NCBI GenBank assembly: GCA_016932575.1
Contig: JAFGCO010000007.1
Coordinates: 119,364-183,363 of the forward strand
Length of the DNA stretch: 64,000 bases
Direction of reading: 5' to 3'
Source of the DNA: a bacterium
GTDB lineage: Bacteria > Zhuqueibacterota > QNDG01 > JAFGCO01
The notes beneath the pieces were generated by a model. It had not been told where the DNA came from and made no database searches. It worked only from the letters and a program-made list of their open reading frames with translations. A program made the position numbers and the translations under genes. Position 1 is the stretch's first letter. The number at the start of each line of letters is the position of its first letter. Shown in pieces: positions 8,929 to 18,779 of the stretch.

Positions 8929-11415
8929 TTATTGAATTAAAATGACCTTCCGTGTTAAATTATTTTTTGCTGTTTTCAGACTTAAGATATAAATTCCACT
9001 GGACAAATTACATGGTCTGAAAACAATTTCATATCTTCCCGCCAATTTGTTTTCATCAATAAGAACCAATACTTGTTTGCCTTGTATATTTTGGACAATC
9101 AAGTTGACATGGGTTGGTTCAGGCAGTTCATACGCAATCTTTGTATATGGATTGAACGGATTTGGATAATTCTGTAATAATTTAAATTGCTCGGGAACCT
9201 GATAAAGTTCAAAATGACTGACTGACAGTTCTTGAAATATTGCGGTTATAAGCAAACTGCTGTCCATAATCACAGATGTAATCGAATCTTGAGCGAGCAC
9301 AGGACCCAGCCAATGAGAAAATTGATAACCTGTATTTGGAATGGCTTTAATCATAAGTGTATCACCCCTGACGGCCAATGTATCTCCTGTGCTTGACAAA
9401 ACAATACCGGATCCCGGCGGCTCAATATCAATGGAAAGTGTCACTCTGTCCGGGATAAATTGTGCAGTAATATTCATATTCTGATTTGCCAGCAGCCATG
9501 TATTGACAGAATCAGGATCATGGACAGGACCTGTCCACCTTAAAAATTTAAAATCAGTATAAGGTAAAGCTGTAATTGATAAGGTATCACCCATCGCCAG
9601 AACCGTATCTCCCGTAACCGGCTGTATGATACCTCCTTCAGAAGGATCGGCAAATAACCGTATCGATACACTGTCAGGTGGAAGTAAAGAAAAATGCGCA
9701 GTTACAGACACATCCGATAAAATAACAACCGATGTATGCGAATTTAATGGTGATAAAACCAAACCTGACCAATGATCAAATCGATACCCTTCAGCAGGCA
9801 GAGCTGTCATCGCGAGGGTATCTCCCCAAAACATGACTGTGTCACCTGGAACAGGACATGTCGTACCGCCCGCTTCCGGTTGGCTGAAAATTGTAACTTG
9901 ATGGGATATCCGTCCAAACCATGCAATGACCTGACAGGACGAATCCATAATCGTCGTTGTCTCAGATAATAATGAATCTGCAACTGGGCCCTGCCATTTC
10001 AGAAAGGAGTAACCTGGAGCAGGCATGGCTGTCAAATCAACCTTTGTTCCCATCGGATATATATGGCTGCCTGCGTCCGGGACCACACTGCCGCTTTCTT
10101 CAGGCCGACATGATAAATCAAGCGTATGGGTAATCATTTCAAATTGGGCAGTCACCTGCTTGTCCTCATCCATGAAAATATCCGTCTGTAAACTGTCGGA
10201 ATGACTCACAGCCCCTTCCCATCCAATAAAACGGAAACGTTCATTCGGGACGGCAGTCACTGTAACCAAAGTATCTTCTACGAAAACATGGTCTCCCTTT
10301 TGTGGGAGCGTGGAACCCCCTGAATCCGGATGACACGCCATGGTCAGATGATAATAGAATTTAAACCCAGATCCTGTCAGAGAAACAGTCACAGGAGTTT
10401 CATCCGGATCATTGCTGTAAATTTCCAGACCGGCCTGTTTCACTCCTTCTTCTCCATTGGGATGAAAACATATTTCAAATACGGTCTCACTGCCAGGCAA
10501 AATCATAATAGGCAGCTCAAAACTTTCTAAAATAAAAACGTCGGGAGTGTTTCCTGCCAAAGAACATGCAGACAGAACAAGGGTATCATCGCCTGTATTG
10601 CTCACTTTAAGTGTCAGACATGTGTCTGATTGGGCATGTATAGATCCAAAATTCAGCTCTTCGGCTGAAAGCTCAATATCTGGATTTATCTCTTCAAAAT
10701 ACGCAATCACTGTTTCATCCGCACTGACTTTAATATTTGTCGAATCCATGGAAGGATCTGCCACATTGCCGGACCATTCCTTGAATCGGTAACCAGGATT
10801 GGCATCGGCCATCAAGGGAACAACAATCCCCGGATTGCACCAGTGATCACCCTCCGGAGGGATCAATACGCCCGATCCGGAGGGTTCAACCTGCATATTC
10901 AATGTATAAATGACCGCTGAAGGTGTGTATCGGATAGACAGGATACTGTCTCCGCAAAACGTCATGGATATATTTTGGCGCATATCCACACTGCCTATCC
11001 TGAAATTACCATGTTTGGGCAACTGATCCGGTATCCATTGAATTGAGATTTGCTGCTCAGATCCCAGTTGAAACGTATTTAATATCCTCAGCTGCCATTC
11101 ATTCTCATTTGAATAAGGATATGCCCAGGGCCGTATATCTCTCTGCAACTGATTGGGAAATGTTTGAATTAAAAAAGCAGTGAAAAACTGGTTGGCTCCC
11201 GATGGCGGTGGTGACATTATATCCAATCCCGCATCATATCCATCCGTCGCTGTTTGTGCACCTCCGAAGAAGCGGGTATGCAAAACAGTCTCAGACTCAC
11301 CAGTGCCAGTAATTGTAAGTTCGACCAGCCAATCCTGAGAATGAATTAGAGGTAAATATAAAAATAACAGACACAAGATTGGCAAGAATACTTTCCGTAT
11401 ATCATTTGAAAGCAT
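8929..11415 (-). CDS. Secreted multidomain protein: six InlB-like repeats, one HYDIN/SPD-2-like domain, type IX sorting domain
   Basis: 828 aa with a signal peptide (FLPILCLLFLYLPLIHS). After an N-terminal domain of about 150 residues come six repeats of about 75 residues, each with GYRFxxWxGxV and ending in xVTAxF; these match divergent InlB B-repeats. Between repeats one and two sits an ASPM/SPD-2/HYDIN-like beta domain (ELNFGSIHAQSDTCLTLKVS, then GDDTLVLSAC). The last 85 residues are a Por/type IX C-terminal sorting domain (FKLLQNYPNPFNPYT, then LSSGIYILSLK and ending RKVILIQ). The protein should cross the outer membrane by type IX secretion and stay at the surface or be released. GGGAG is 8 nt before the ATG. 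It follows the next cargo gene by 18 bp, so the two form an operon. Function unknown; adhesion is a guess. Confidence 0.8.
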   Translation of the reverse strand: MLSNDIRKVFLPILCLLFLYLPLIHSQDWLVELTITGTGESETVLHTRFFGGAQTATDGYDAGLDIMSPPPSGANQFFTAFLIQTFPNQLQRDIRPWAYPYSNENEWQLRILNTFQLGSEQQISIQWIPDQLPKHGNFRIGSVDMRQNISMTFCGDSILSIRYTPSAVIYTLNMQVEPSGSGVLIPPEGDHWCNPGIVVPLMADANPGYRFKEWSGNVADPSMDSTNIKVSADETVIAYFEEINPDIELSAEELNFGSIHAQSDTCLTLKVSNTGDDTLVLSACSLAGNTPDVFILESFELPIMILPGSETVFEICFHPNGEEGVKQAGLEIYSNDPDETPVTVSLTGSGFKFYYHLTMACHPDSGGSTLPQKGDHVFVEDTLVTVTAVPNERFRFIGWEGAVSHSDSLQTDIFMDEDKQVTAQFEMITHTLDLSCRPEESGSVVPDAGSHIYPMGTKVDLTAMPAPGYSFLKWQGPVADSLLSETTTIMDSSCQVIAWFGRISHQVTIFSQPEAGGTTCPVPGDTVMFWGDTLAMTALPAEGYRFDHWSGLVLSPLNSHTSVVILSDVSVTAHFSLLPPDSVSIRLFADPSEGGIIQPVTGDTVLAMGDTLSITALPYTDFKFLRWTGPVHDPDSVNTWLLANQNMNITAQFIPDRVTLSIDIEPPGSGIVLSSTGDTLAVRGDTLMIKAIPNTGYQFSHWLGPVLAQDSITSVIMDSSLLITAIFQELSVSHFELYQVPEQFKLLQNYPNPFNPYTKIAYELPEPTHVNLIVQNIQGKQVLVLIDENKLAGRYEIVFRPCNLSSGIYILSLKTAKNNLTRKVILIQ

Positions 11416-11433
11416 ATGATAGACTCCCGAATA

Positions 11434-14400
11434 CTATTTTAAAATTAAAGCTTTTTTGGTCTGCGTCATTCCCCCCGCCTCGAAACGAACCATATACAGT
11501 CCACTGGGCAATTGATGGCCGTCCCAGTTCAGGATATAGGCGCCCGGTTCTTTGATTTCATTGACCAAAACCTGCACTTTCTGCCCCAACACATTATAAA
11601 TTGCGATATTCACCTGACCCGACTTCTCACATTGATAAAGCAGAGTGGAACGGCTGTTAAAAGGATTGGGGTAGTTCTGGCCTAGCCTGAATTCCGGAGG
11701 CTGGTTCTTCACTTCTTTTATCAATGTCTTAATATCCGGCGGATATGGCGGCATATTACCGAATACAGCCCTGAATTGCTGCCATTGTTTTGTATCTTGC
11801 ATAACATTTGACTTCAGTAATACCGGCATTTCCTCATTTTCTTTGATATTTAAGGCACACATATCCTGAACTGCGATATAGTACCCGTTCTTCTCTTCAA
11901 TTGAATACGTCAGGACATAATCCTGGATAAAGGGATCCCACTGAAAAGCGGGGCTGAGCACCTTGCCATCTCGATTGTCATCAGGATCTGTAAAATCAGA
12001 CTTACCTCTTGGAGCCCCCACTGTATGCCACCCCTGGGTGCTGTAGTGTCTTTGTACCTGGCAAACCGGCGTTCCGAATACCTGAACGGTGTCCGTCTCC
12101 TGTACACAAATCCAGTAAGCTTCACCGGGCTCAATGGTCATTTCCAAATAACTATCCACGCGAAAACGGGTTGCTATTTCACCCCGGCTGTTAATGGCTA
12201 ACCATGTATTGGGAAATATGTCAAAAATATCTTGTCCTACCGGCTGAACTGGCACTGAAACAAGATAATATCCGACATAAGGAAATTCATAAATCACACA
12301 GGTCAGGGGCGACGGGGAACCGAGATAGAGAGCGGCATTCCTGTTGGGATGACATCCGCCATTTTGTGATCCAATGATTAAATCGTCTGCACCGTCCCCA
12401 TTGACATCCCCCGCGGAGCTCATGGAATTGATAAAACACCCTCCTGTATTTTCTGTATTCACCAAAACCATTTCATCCGCAAGCGTATCCAGCACGGATC
12501 CGCCATAATATACAGTGATATAATCCCGATCTGACTCGAAAATTTTTACAGCTTCCCAGGGATCATAACTATCATCTAATAAAGCTTCTATAAAAGATAC
12601 ATGGACGCCGAAAGCCATATCGTTAAAACCATCGCCATTTAAATCACTATGGGTTGTAAAGGAATTTGAATATTCGATTTCTCTTCTTAAATATGTATCT
12701 ACAACAGTGTCTGTCACAGGATCATAATATGTCGAATGATCTATCCAACCTGCTTCTTTCACTTTACGGAAAACTAAAGGATGTTCTTCAATGGTCCATC
12801 CGCCCCAAAACACGGACCATGTTTTTGGCCCGGAGGCCACCAGATCATTGTACCCATCCCCATTTAAATCCCCGCGGATATCTATGGCATCAAACCCTGA
12901 TCCTGTTTCGGAATAAATCACAGCATCTGCGTCAGCATTGGATTCATAAGGTCCGAAGTATATACTTACCTGGCTTTTTGCATGCTTTCCCTCCCATATA
13001 TCCCGACAAACGATAAAATCATCGAATCCGTCACCATTCAAATCACCGCCCCCTGCAATCATATCTCCGGATACTGGTGCTCCTTCGAATTCCAGATCAG
13101 ATTGATCATCCATGGGACTGCCGCCGAAATAAATATTGAATCCCTTGTTCGAAATCTCGACAGCCAGATCATCAAATGCGTCTCCATTGATGTCTCCAAC
13201 ATTAAATGCCGTACTGCCTTTCAGATCAATAATACAAAGATCTGGCTCAGTATCCATCGTACTGCCACCATAAAAAATACAGACTTCTGACCATCCTGAG
13301 TCATCATCATGTGTGTATGTAATCAGATCATCGAATCCATCGCCGTTATAATCCCCAAAATCTGTTGTTGTAATACCCCATAATTCAGGCAAATCCCCTT
13401 GGATAACAAACTCTGCTTCATCATCATGAGGATCACCGCCGTAATAGACATAAGTACGTGCCTCCCTGTCATTTTTCTTATAATAATCGAGATCTGATAT
13501 CGCATAATCATCAAATCCGTCTCCATTCAGATCGCCGCCTCCGGATACCGGATATCCAAATCCGGATTTTCCAATATCACTCCATGAGGCATCTTCTTCA
13601 ATATCGATCATTTCATCTCCCAGGTAGAAAAAGACGCCACCTGCTTCCCAGTTACAGGATTCTCCGCTCAGAACAAAATCATTATAATGATCTCCATTCA
13701 AATCATGCACTCCGAATGGTTTAAGTCTGTCTTCTTCACGATGAATCAGCTTTTTATTTTGCCGATTGAAAGGGGATCCCCCCGAATATATATAAAAATC
13801 AGTATAATATGGCCATCCGCCTTCTATGCAGAATTCATCAAATCCGTCCCCGTTGATATCATGCAAGTCCGAAACAGCGTAACCCAGATAGTAATTGGCT
13901 GATTTGCCCTGCCAGAAAGCATCGAAATAGGCATCCATCGAAGCCCCGCCGAAATAAAGATAAGCACGACCGACATAGGGTTCATACTCGCCGGCATCCC
14001 AATAAGGCGCCCCGACGATGAAATCATCAAATCCATCGCCGTTGACATCCCCGGCACCTGATACAGCGCTCCCCAGGCCGCTGAGATTGTAATAAGAAGT
14101 TTCCCCCTGCATTACCAGGTCGGCCCGGGCATCCATGTTCTGACCGCCCAGATACAGATAAACATTGCCTCGATGGAAATTACAGCCCACCAAAATATCA
14201 GAATAGCCATCACTATTTACATCTCCCGCGCAGGCCATGGACGTAGGGAATCTGACAGATCCATTTTTAAATGTCAGGCAGGGAGACTCATTGATACGCG
14301 GGCCTCCATGAAATACGTAAACATACCCTTCTAAATTTGTCGTATTATAAGCACTATTTATACATCCCTTTGCAGAAACAAGAACATCCTGATACCCATC

Positions 14401-14994
14401 GCCGTTTACGTCACCGGCAGCTTCGATATCATGCAGAAATCGTTCTTCGGAAAAATAAACGACCTGATCCGGCTGATTATCCATATCCACATCGCCAAAA
14501 TAAAACAAAATCTGATTGTAATGCTCATTGTACCAGGAGCCGTTTGCGTAATTTTTAATCGCCGAAACGCCAATGGCAATATCATCAAATCCATCTCCGT
14601 TGACATCCCCGACACCCGAAACAATGGCCGGACATTGATTTTGAGGAAATGGGATATAGATGGAAAACCCGATCGATTTTTCCAAAGCAGTATTTCCAAA
14701 ATGGATGTATACCGGTTCATCCAGATAACATCCGGCGACAACGATATCTGCATAACCGTCTCCATTGAGATCGCCTGCATCAGCAAACTGACAACCATAG
14801 TCCGAGATCTCTGGCGGGCCGCCCGGCTCTTGCAGCCAATGATGCAGCGTGAGTTCAGCCGATGCCTGAAATGGGCCCATAAAAACAAATATCAGGGAAA
14901 GTAATATCCAAAAACAGCGGATTATTAGACACCCTTTATTTTTAAATTCTGCTGTTATCATGCAATCGGCATTTTTTATCAACTGGATCTTCAT
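11434..14994 (-). CDS. Secreted FG-GAP/VCBS beta-propeller protein with 14 repeats and type IX sorting domain
   Basis: 1186 aa from the chosen ATG at 14994, which has GGAG 7 nt upstream; the frame is open to 15045 but upstream codons lack such a site. An N-terminal signal sequence (IIRCFWILLSLIFVFMG) is followed by fourteen calcium-binding FG-GAP motifs of the form GDxNGDGxxD, spaced about 55-70 residues apart. Fourteen is twice the seven blades of an integrin-alpha-type propeller, which suggests two tandem propellers. A beta domain of about 180 residues (PVQPVGQDIFDIFP region) then leads to the sorting domain (LGQNYPNPFNSRST, then LPSGLYMVRFEAGG). It should be exported by type IX secretion. 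The 828-aa cargo gene starts 18 bp downstream. Function unknown. Confidence 0.8.
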   Translation of the reverse strand: MKIQLIKNADCMITAEFKNKGCLIIRCFWILLSLIFVFMGPFQASAELTLHHWLQEPGGPPEISDYGCQFADAGDLNGDGYADIVVAGCYLDEPVYIHFGNTALEKSIGFSIYIPFPQNQCPAIVSGVGDVNGDGFDDIAIGVSAIKNYANGSWYNEHYNQILFYFGDVDMDNQPDQVVYFSEERFLHDIEAAGDVNGDGYQDVLVSAKGCINSAYNTTNLEGYVYVFHGGPRINESPCLTFKNGSVRFPTSMACAGDVNSDGYSDILVGCNFHRGNVYLYLGGQNMDARADLVMQGETSYYNLSGLGSAVSGAGDVNGDGFDDFIVGAPYWDAGEYEPYVGRAYLYFGGASMDAYFDAFWQGKSANYYLGYAVSDLHDINGDGFDEFCIEGGWPYYTDFYIYSGGSPFNRQNKKLIHREEDRLKPFGVHDLNGDHYNDFVLSGESCNWEAGGVFFYLGDEMIDIEEDASWSDIGKSGFGYPVSGGGDLNGDGFDDYAISDLDYYKKNDREARTYVYYGGDPHDDEAEFVIQGDLPELWGITTTDFGDYNGDGFDDLITYTHDDDSGWSEVCIFYGGSTMDTEPDLCIIDLKGSTAFNVGDINGDAFDDLAVEISNKGFNIYFGGSPMDDQSDLEFEGAPVSGDMIAGGGDLNGDGFDDFIVCRDIWEGKHAKSQVSIYFGPYESNADADAVIYSETGSGFDAIDIRGDLNGDGYNDLVASGPKTWSVFWGGWTIEEHPLVFRKVKEAGWIDHSTYYDPVTDTVVDTYLRREIEYSNSFTTHSDLNGDGFNDMAFGVHVSFIEALLDDSYDPWEAVKIFESDRDYITVYYGGSVLDTLADEMVLVNTENTGGCFINSMSSAGDVNGDGADDLIIGSQNGGCHPNRNAALYLGSPSPLTCVIYEFPYVGYYLVSVPVQPVGQDIFDIFPNTWLAINSRGEIATRFRVDSYLEMTIEPGEAYWICVQETDTVQVFGTPVCQVQRHYSTQGWHTVGAPRGKSDFTDPDDNRDGKVLSPAFQWDPFIQDYVLTYSIEEKNGYYIAVQDMCALNIKENEEMPVLLKSNVMQDTKQWQQFRAVFGNMPPYPPDIKTLIKEVKNQPPEFRLGQNYPNPFNSRSTLLYQCEKSGQVNIAIYNVLGQKVQVLVNEIKEPGAYILNWDGHQLPSGLYMVRFEAGGMTQTKKALILK

Positions 14995-15248
14995 CATTAT
15001 TCTCCGAGTTTCACATACTGAATAGAGATCAATACAATAACTCACTGAACTTTACACAATTTATCTTCTCCTGGTGTCTATCAGGAATAGAATAATTACA
15101 ATTTTTTAAAGTGAAGAATATTACTCTGTGTTCATAAATAATACGTAATGTATGAATGAATTAAACCATGGATACAAAACTTATCAATGTGATGATTTTA
15201 CAAAATAAACAATATGAATCACTTCATAATCGATTGAGCGTTGATTTT

Positions 15249-16088
15249 TTAACCTCGAAACCGCTTCAGATCCATCCAGTTGAAATTATACTCGGGGGTA
15301 TAAAGCAGCCGCATGCGCTGCAACTCAAACCATGGGCTGAGCTCCCTGTTTTTTGGATTCCGCAGAACATGCGCATCCTGAGCCGGCATATATCCCTGTA
15401 CCAGAAGAAAGATTTTCCGGCCCGTTTTTTCCTGAACCGCCATATCCACCACGATCATTGCATGCCCGGGAAATCCGCCTTTGATAAATACATCACCCAC
15501 CTGCATCTTGTCTGCAGGGACAATAGGTTTTAATTCTTTGGAAAGCGAATGACTGCCCGCATATAAAAAGACAGTATCCAGATATTCACGAAAGGTTTGA
15601 TATGATGAATCCAGAGAAGCCTCATTTGCCCATCGGACAATGTTGTTTTTCACTTCCGGACGCATCCCCACCATCCATGCCTTGTACCGTACTAGATCTC
15701 CATTTGAAAAATGAAAAGCGATTTTTGGATAGGCCTTGATCGAGTACAGATATTCAGCATACAACCGGATTACGGTATCCGCGCATTGCTGTAAATCTTC
15801 ATCACCAATATCCATATCCAGAATATAAGCGTGTGCACGCTGATTTCTTTTCAGCTGGCCGTTGTATAGACGCACTTTTTTCTTGCCCTGTTTGATAGGC
15901 AGGTTTTGAAGCCAATCCGGAAATGAGCCGGGCTCATAACTGGCCCGTACAAATCGCTCGGGCAATTCAATATCTTTCACCCGGAACTTGATATTTGTCT
16001 GACTTTCCAGCCAGGGATAGACATTTTCCTGTGAAAAACAGGGGAGTGCGATCAGCAATAACATGAACAATCGATAACCAATATTCAT
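15249..16088 (-). CDS. DUF4846 family exported protein
   Basis: 279 aa from ATG 16088, chosen because TTGGGAG lies about 6 nt upstream and because a clean signal peptide follows (YRLFMLLLIALPCFSQ); the open frame extends to 16133. Conserved pieces of DUF4846 are visible: FPDWLQNLPIKQGKKKVRLY, QCADTVIRLYAEYLY, FHFSNGD and, near the C-terminus, GDVFIKGGFPGHAMIVVDMA and VQGYMPAQDAHVLRNP. The conserved GH in FPGHAMIV and the charged C-terminal half suggest an enzyme or ligand-binding protein of the periplasm, but the family has no assigned reaction that I know of. It is downstream of purH on the same strand. Confidence 0.8.
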   Translation of the reverse strand: MNIGYRLFMLLLIALPCFSQENVYPWLESQTNIKFRVKDIELPERFVRASYEPGSFPDWLQNLPIKQGKKKVRLYNGQLKRNQRAHAYILDMDIGDEDLQQCADTVIRLYAEYLYSIKAYPKIAFHFSNGDLVRYKAWMVGMRPEVKNNIVRWANEASLDSSYQTFREYLDTVFLYAGSHSLSKELKPIVPADKMQVGDVFIKGGFPGHAMIVVDMAVQEKTGRKIFLLVQGYMPAQDAHVLRNPKNRELSPWFELQRMRLLYTPEYNFNWMDLKRFRG

Positions 16089-16264
16089 CTTATCTCCCAA
16101 AAAACAAGCTGTTATTTTATCAGACTTCTTCAATTTGATTGTTTATTTAGGTAAAAATGATTAGACATTTATATGGTCCTGAAAAGACAGCTTGTCATCA
16201 ATTTTATTATTCTTTCTTTGCGCGCTCTGCGTTTTGGCGGTTTTCATGAAACTGGTCAGGGATA

Positions 16265-17944
16265 TCAATGCCGGAAATGCCGCATGCCAGTCAGCGCCAT
16301 GGCCATACCCAGTTCATCACAGGCATCGATGCTGTCCTGATCTCGTTTTGATCCGCCCGGCTGCACAATATAGCCGATCCCGTATTCCGCGGCTGCCCGA
16401 ACTGTATCATCGAAGGGAAAAAAAGCGTCCGAAGCCATGACCATTCCGGCGAATGCTTGCTTTTGAAAGGTTTCAAAATTGATGCCGACATTTAAGGCGT
16501 CATATTCTATCTGTAAATTTTCCAACGCCTTGGTGACTGCCAGTTTTCGCAGGGAATCCACACGGTTCGGCTGCCCCGCACCCATGCCAATGACCTGGAA
16601 AAATCCGGGACGATACTCCCGCCCCAGAACAATGGCATTGGACTTGGTATGCTTACATGCTTTGTATGTGAATTCCGCCAGATTTTTTTTGCCTGCATCG
16701 AAATTCTTTTTTGTGACAATCTGAAAAGAGTCGAAAACACCAAAGTCGCGGTCCATCTCCAGAATGCCGCCTGTAATTTTTCGATAGGTTTTAGGCTCAC
16801 GATTCTTCAATTGAATGGGCGTTGTTTTCAGGAGACGAAGCGCTTTGGTTTTTTGCAGCAATTCCAGGGCTTCAGGCGTGTAATCCGGAGCAATAATGAC
16901 TTCGATAAACTTGGTCGGAACTTCCTGGGGGATCAGCCTGCCTTTTTCTACGACAAAACCAATATGTTTTATATCCTTACCCTTAAGAAAACGGGCGAAA
17001 TCGAGATCAACCGGTGTATTGCTGGCAATCACAGAGCCGAATGCAGAAATCGGATCACCGGCCCAGGCACGCTCCAGCGCTTCCCCTGCGGATTCTCCGA
17101 CTGCATATCCGCAGGGATTGGTATGCTTGATCACTGCGACTCCGATACCGGATAAATCCTTGACTGCTTCATAGGCCGCATCGGCATCCACATAATTATT
17201 AAATGACATGGCCTTGCCGTGCAGGATTTCAGAATGAGCAACCGAAGATTCCTTAGAGTTCCCATCCAGATAGAAAGCCGCATTTTGATGGCTGTTTTCT
17301 CCATATCGTAATGCGTGTCCGTGTCCGTACCGCATACGAATCACAGGTTCATCCAGCAGCGTTTCTGACAGGTATTGATCAATGGCACTGTCATAATCGG
17401 CCGTGCGACGGAACACTTTGGCTGCGAGCAGCTGCCGTGTCTGTTCTGAAACCGATCCGTTCTCACGGATTTCATTGAGTATCCGGGCATAGTCCGCGGG
17501 ATCTGTCACCACAGCCACAAATCGAAAATTTTTAGCCGCGCTTCTCAGCATGGTGGGTCCGCCGATATCGATATTCTCCACAGCATCTTCCAGGCTGACA
17601 TCCGGTTTTGCAATGGTTTGCTCAAACGGATACAGATTGACAACAACCAGATCAATCCAGTCAATGCCCATTTCTTTGGCCTTGGCCGCATGATCCGGAT
17701 TGTCCCGCAGACCCAACAGGCCGCCATGAATTTTAGGATGCAGTGTTTTGACACGGCCGTCCATCATTTCAGGAAATCCGGTCACCGAATCGATGGGAAT
17801 GACCGGCACCCCCTTTTCGGACAACAACTTGGCCGTGCCCCCGGTGGAAATAATTTCGACTCCCAATTCAGACAATTCTTTCGCAAAAGGAACGATTCCG
17901 GTTTTATCTGACACACTGATCAAAGCACGTTTAATTTCCGACAA
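16265..17944 (-). CDS. purH: Bifunctional AICAR formyltransferase/IMP cyclohydrolase
   Basis: 559 aa if started at TTG 17944. This start is chosen because a full AAGGAGG lies 5 nt upstream and because a promoter (17986-18013) would start transcripts only about 5 nt before the upstream ATG at 17974. It catalyses the last two steps of IMP synthesis. The IMP cyclohydrolase domain begins KRALISVSDKTGIV and carries STGGTAKLL, DGRVKTLHPKIHGG and NIDIGGPTMLRSAAKN. The transformylase domain carries LRYGENSHQNAAFY, the catalytic Lys-His in VIKHTNPCG, NAIVLG, and ends with SDAFFPFDD and GMRHFRH. The protein is somewhat longer than E. coli PurH (529 aa). purN lies upstream on the same strand and purF lies 6 kb away. 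Confidence 0.95.
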   Translation of the reverse strand: MSEIKRALISVSDKTGIVPFAKELSELGVEIISTGGTAKLLSEKGVPVIPIDSVTGFPEMMDGRVKTLHPKIHGGLLGLRDNPDHAAKAKEMGIDWIDLVVVNLYPFEQTIAKPDVSLEDAVENIDIGGPTMLRSAAKNFRFVAVVTDPADYARILNEIRENGSVSEQTRQLLAAKVFRRTADYDSAIDQYLSETLLDEPVIRMRYGHGHALRYGENSHQNAAFYLDGNSKESSVAHSEILHGKAMSFNNYVDADAAYEAVKDLSGIGVAVIKHTNPCGYAVGESAGEALERAWAGDPISAFGSVIASNTPVDLDFARFLKGKDIKHIGFVVEKGRLIPQEVPTKFIEVIIAPDYTPEALELLQKTKALRLLKTTPIQLKNREPKTYRKITGGILEMDRDFGVFDSFQIVTKKNFDAGKKNLAEFTYKACKHTKSNAIVLGREYRPGFFQVIGMGAGQPNRVDSLRKLAVTKALENLQIEYDALNVGINFETFQKQAFAGMVMASDAFFPFDDTVRAAAEYGIGYIVQPGGSKRDQDSIDACDELGMAMALTGMRHFRH

Positions 17945-17985
17945 TGCTGCCTCCTTCATTATTTTGTGATCCAAACAATGCTCTC

Positions 17986-18013
17986 AATATAATATGGATA
18001 TGTTACGATGCAA
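17986..18013 (-). promoter_or_regulatory. Predicted promoter of purH
   Basis: Minus strand TTGCAT (18013-18008), 16-bp spacer, TATATT (17991-17986). Predicted start near 17979, giving a leader of about 35 nt to the TTG start at 17944. The surrounding 150 bp are strongly AT-rich. Confidence 0.5.
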
Positions 18014-18139
18014 AATCGATTATTCGTCTCTCAGTATTGATACGAAAAATGAAATATTCTATTCTCACTTAATAAAAAGAGAAATAATATTTAATTTTTG
18101 TAGTTATAAATTTATTATTCAGGATCAATGACTCATTAT

Positions 18140-18769
18140 TCATTTTCTCTTAATCCCTACTTTCCCCTCCTTCACCTCAACCCTGCCTTCTGCAAACAGC
18201 TGCAGCGTCTCGGCATAGATCTGGTGCTCGGTCTTGAGGACGCGTGCAGCGAGTGTCCCCGGAGTGTCTCCTTCTTCCACAGACACACAGCGCTGCGCCA
18301 CAATCGGGCCCCGGTCATACACCTCATCCACCAGATGGACGGTCACACCGGAAATCCGGCATCCCTGGGCCAGCACAGCTTCGTGCACATGATGCCCGTA
18401 CATGCCTTTTCCGCCGAAACTGGGAAGAAGCGCCGGATGTATATTAAGAACCCGGTTCTTGTATTGGAGAATAATTTCGGGAGGAATTTTTTTCATATAC
18501 CCTGCCAAAACCACCAGAGTCACTTCATGTTTTTTCAAAGTAGCGAGCATCGACTGTACAAATGCCTCTCGTTGGGCAAACATCTTTTTATTGATGACAA
18601 CAGCAGGGATGCTTCGTTCCCGGGCGATATCCAGGGCTCCTGCCTGGGGATTATTGCTGATCACCACTTCCACCTCTGCAGATAGCCGGCCTGCATCTAT
18701 AGCATCTAAAATCGCAAGAAAATTAGAGCCCCGTCCGGAAGCGAACACTGCCAGTTTTAATGGATCCAA
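18140..18769 (-). CDS. purN: Phosphoribosylglycinamide formyltransferase
   Basis: 209 aa, usual length. It formylates GAR with 10-formyl-tetrahydrofolate in purine synthesis. The nucleotide-binding loop is VFASGRGSNFLAILDAI; the catalytic triad region is NIHPALLPSFGGKGMYG (Asn and His) and HLVDEVYDRGPIVAQ (Asp). The start codon is TTG with AAGGAGG 5 nt upstream; that ribosome site overlaps the TAA stop of the GWxTD gene, so the two are translationally close. purH follows about 195 bp downstream with its own promoter. Confidence 0.95.
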   Translation of the reverse strand: MDPLKLAVFASGRGSNFLAILDAIDAGRLSAEVEVVISNNPQAGALDIARERSIPAVVINKKMFAQREAFVQSMLATLKKHEVTLVVLAGYMKKIPPEIILQYKNRVLNIHPALLPSFGGKGMYGHHVHEAVLAQGCRISGVTVHLVDEVYDRGPIVAQRCVSVEEGDTPGTLAARVLKTEHQIYAETLQLFAEGRVEVKEGKVGIKRK

Positions 18770-18779
18770 CTGCCCCTCC

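Noticed and set aside
11910-14904. Many plus- and minus-strand frames inside the 14-FG-GAP gene
   Set aside because: Repeat motifs create open shadow frames; only one frame has a signal peptide and sorting domain.
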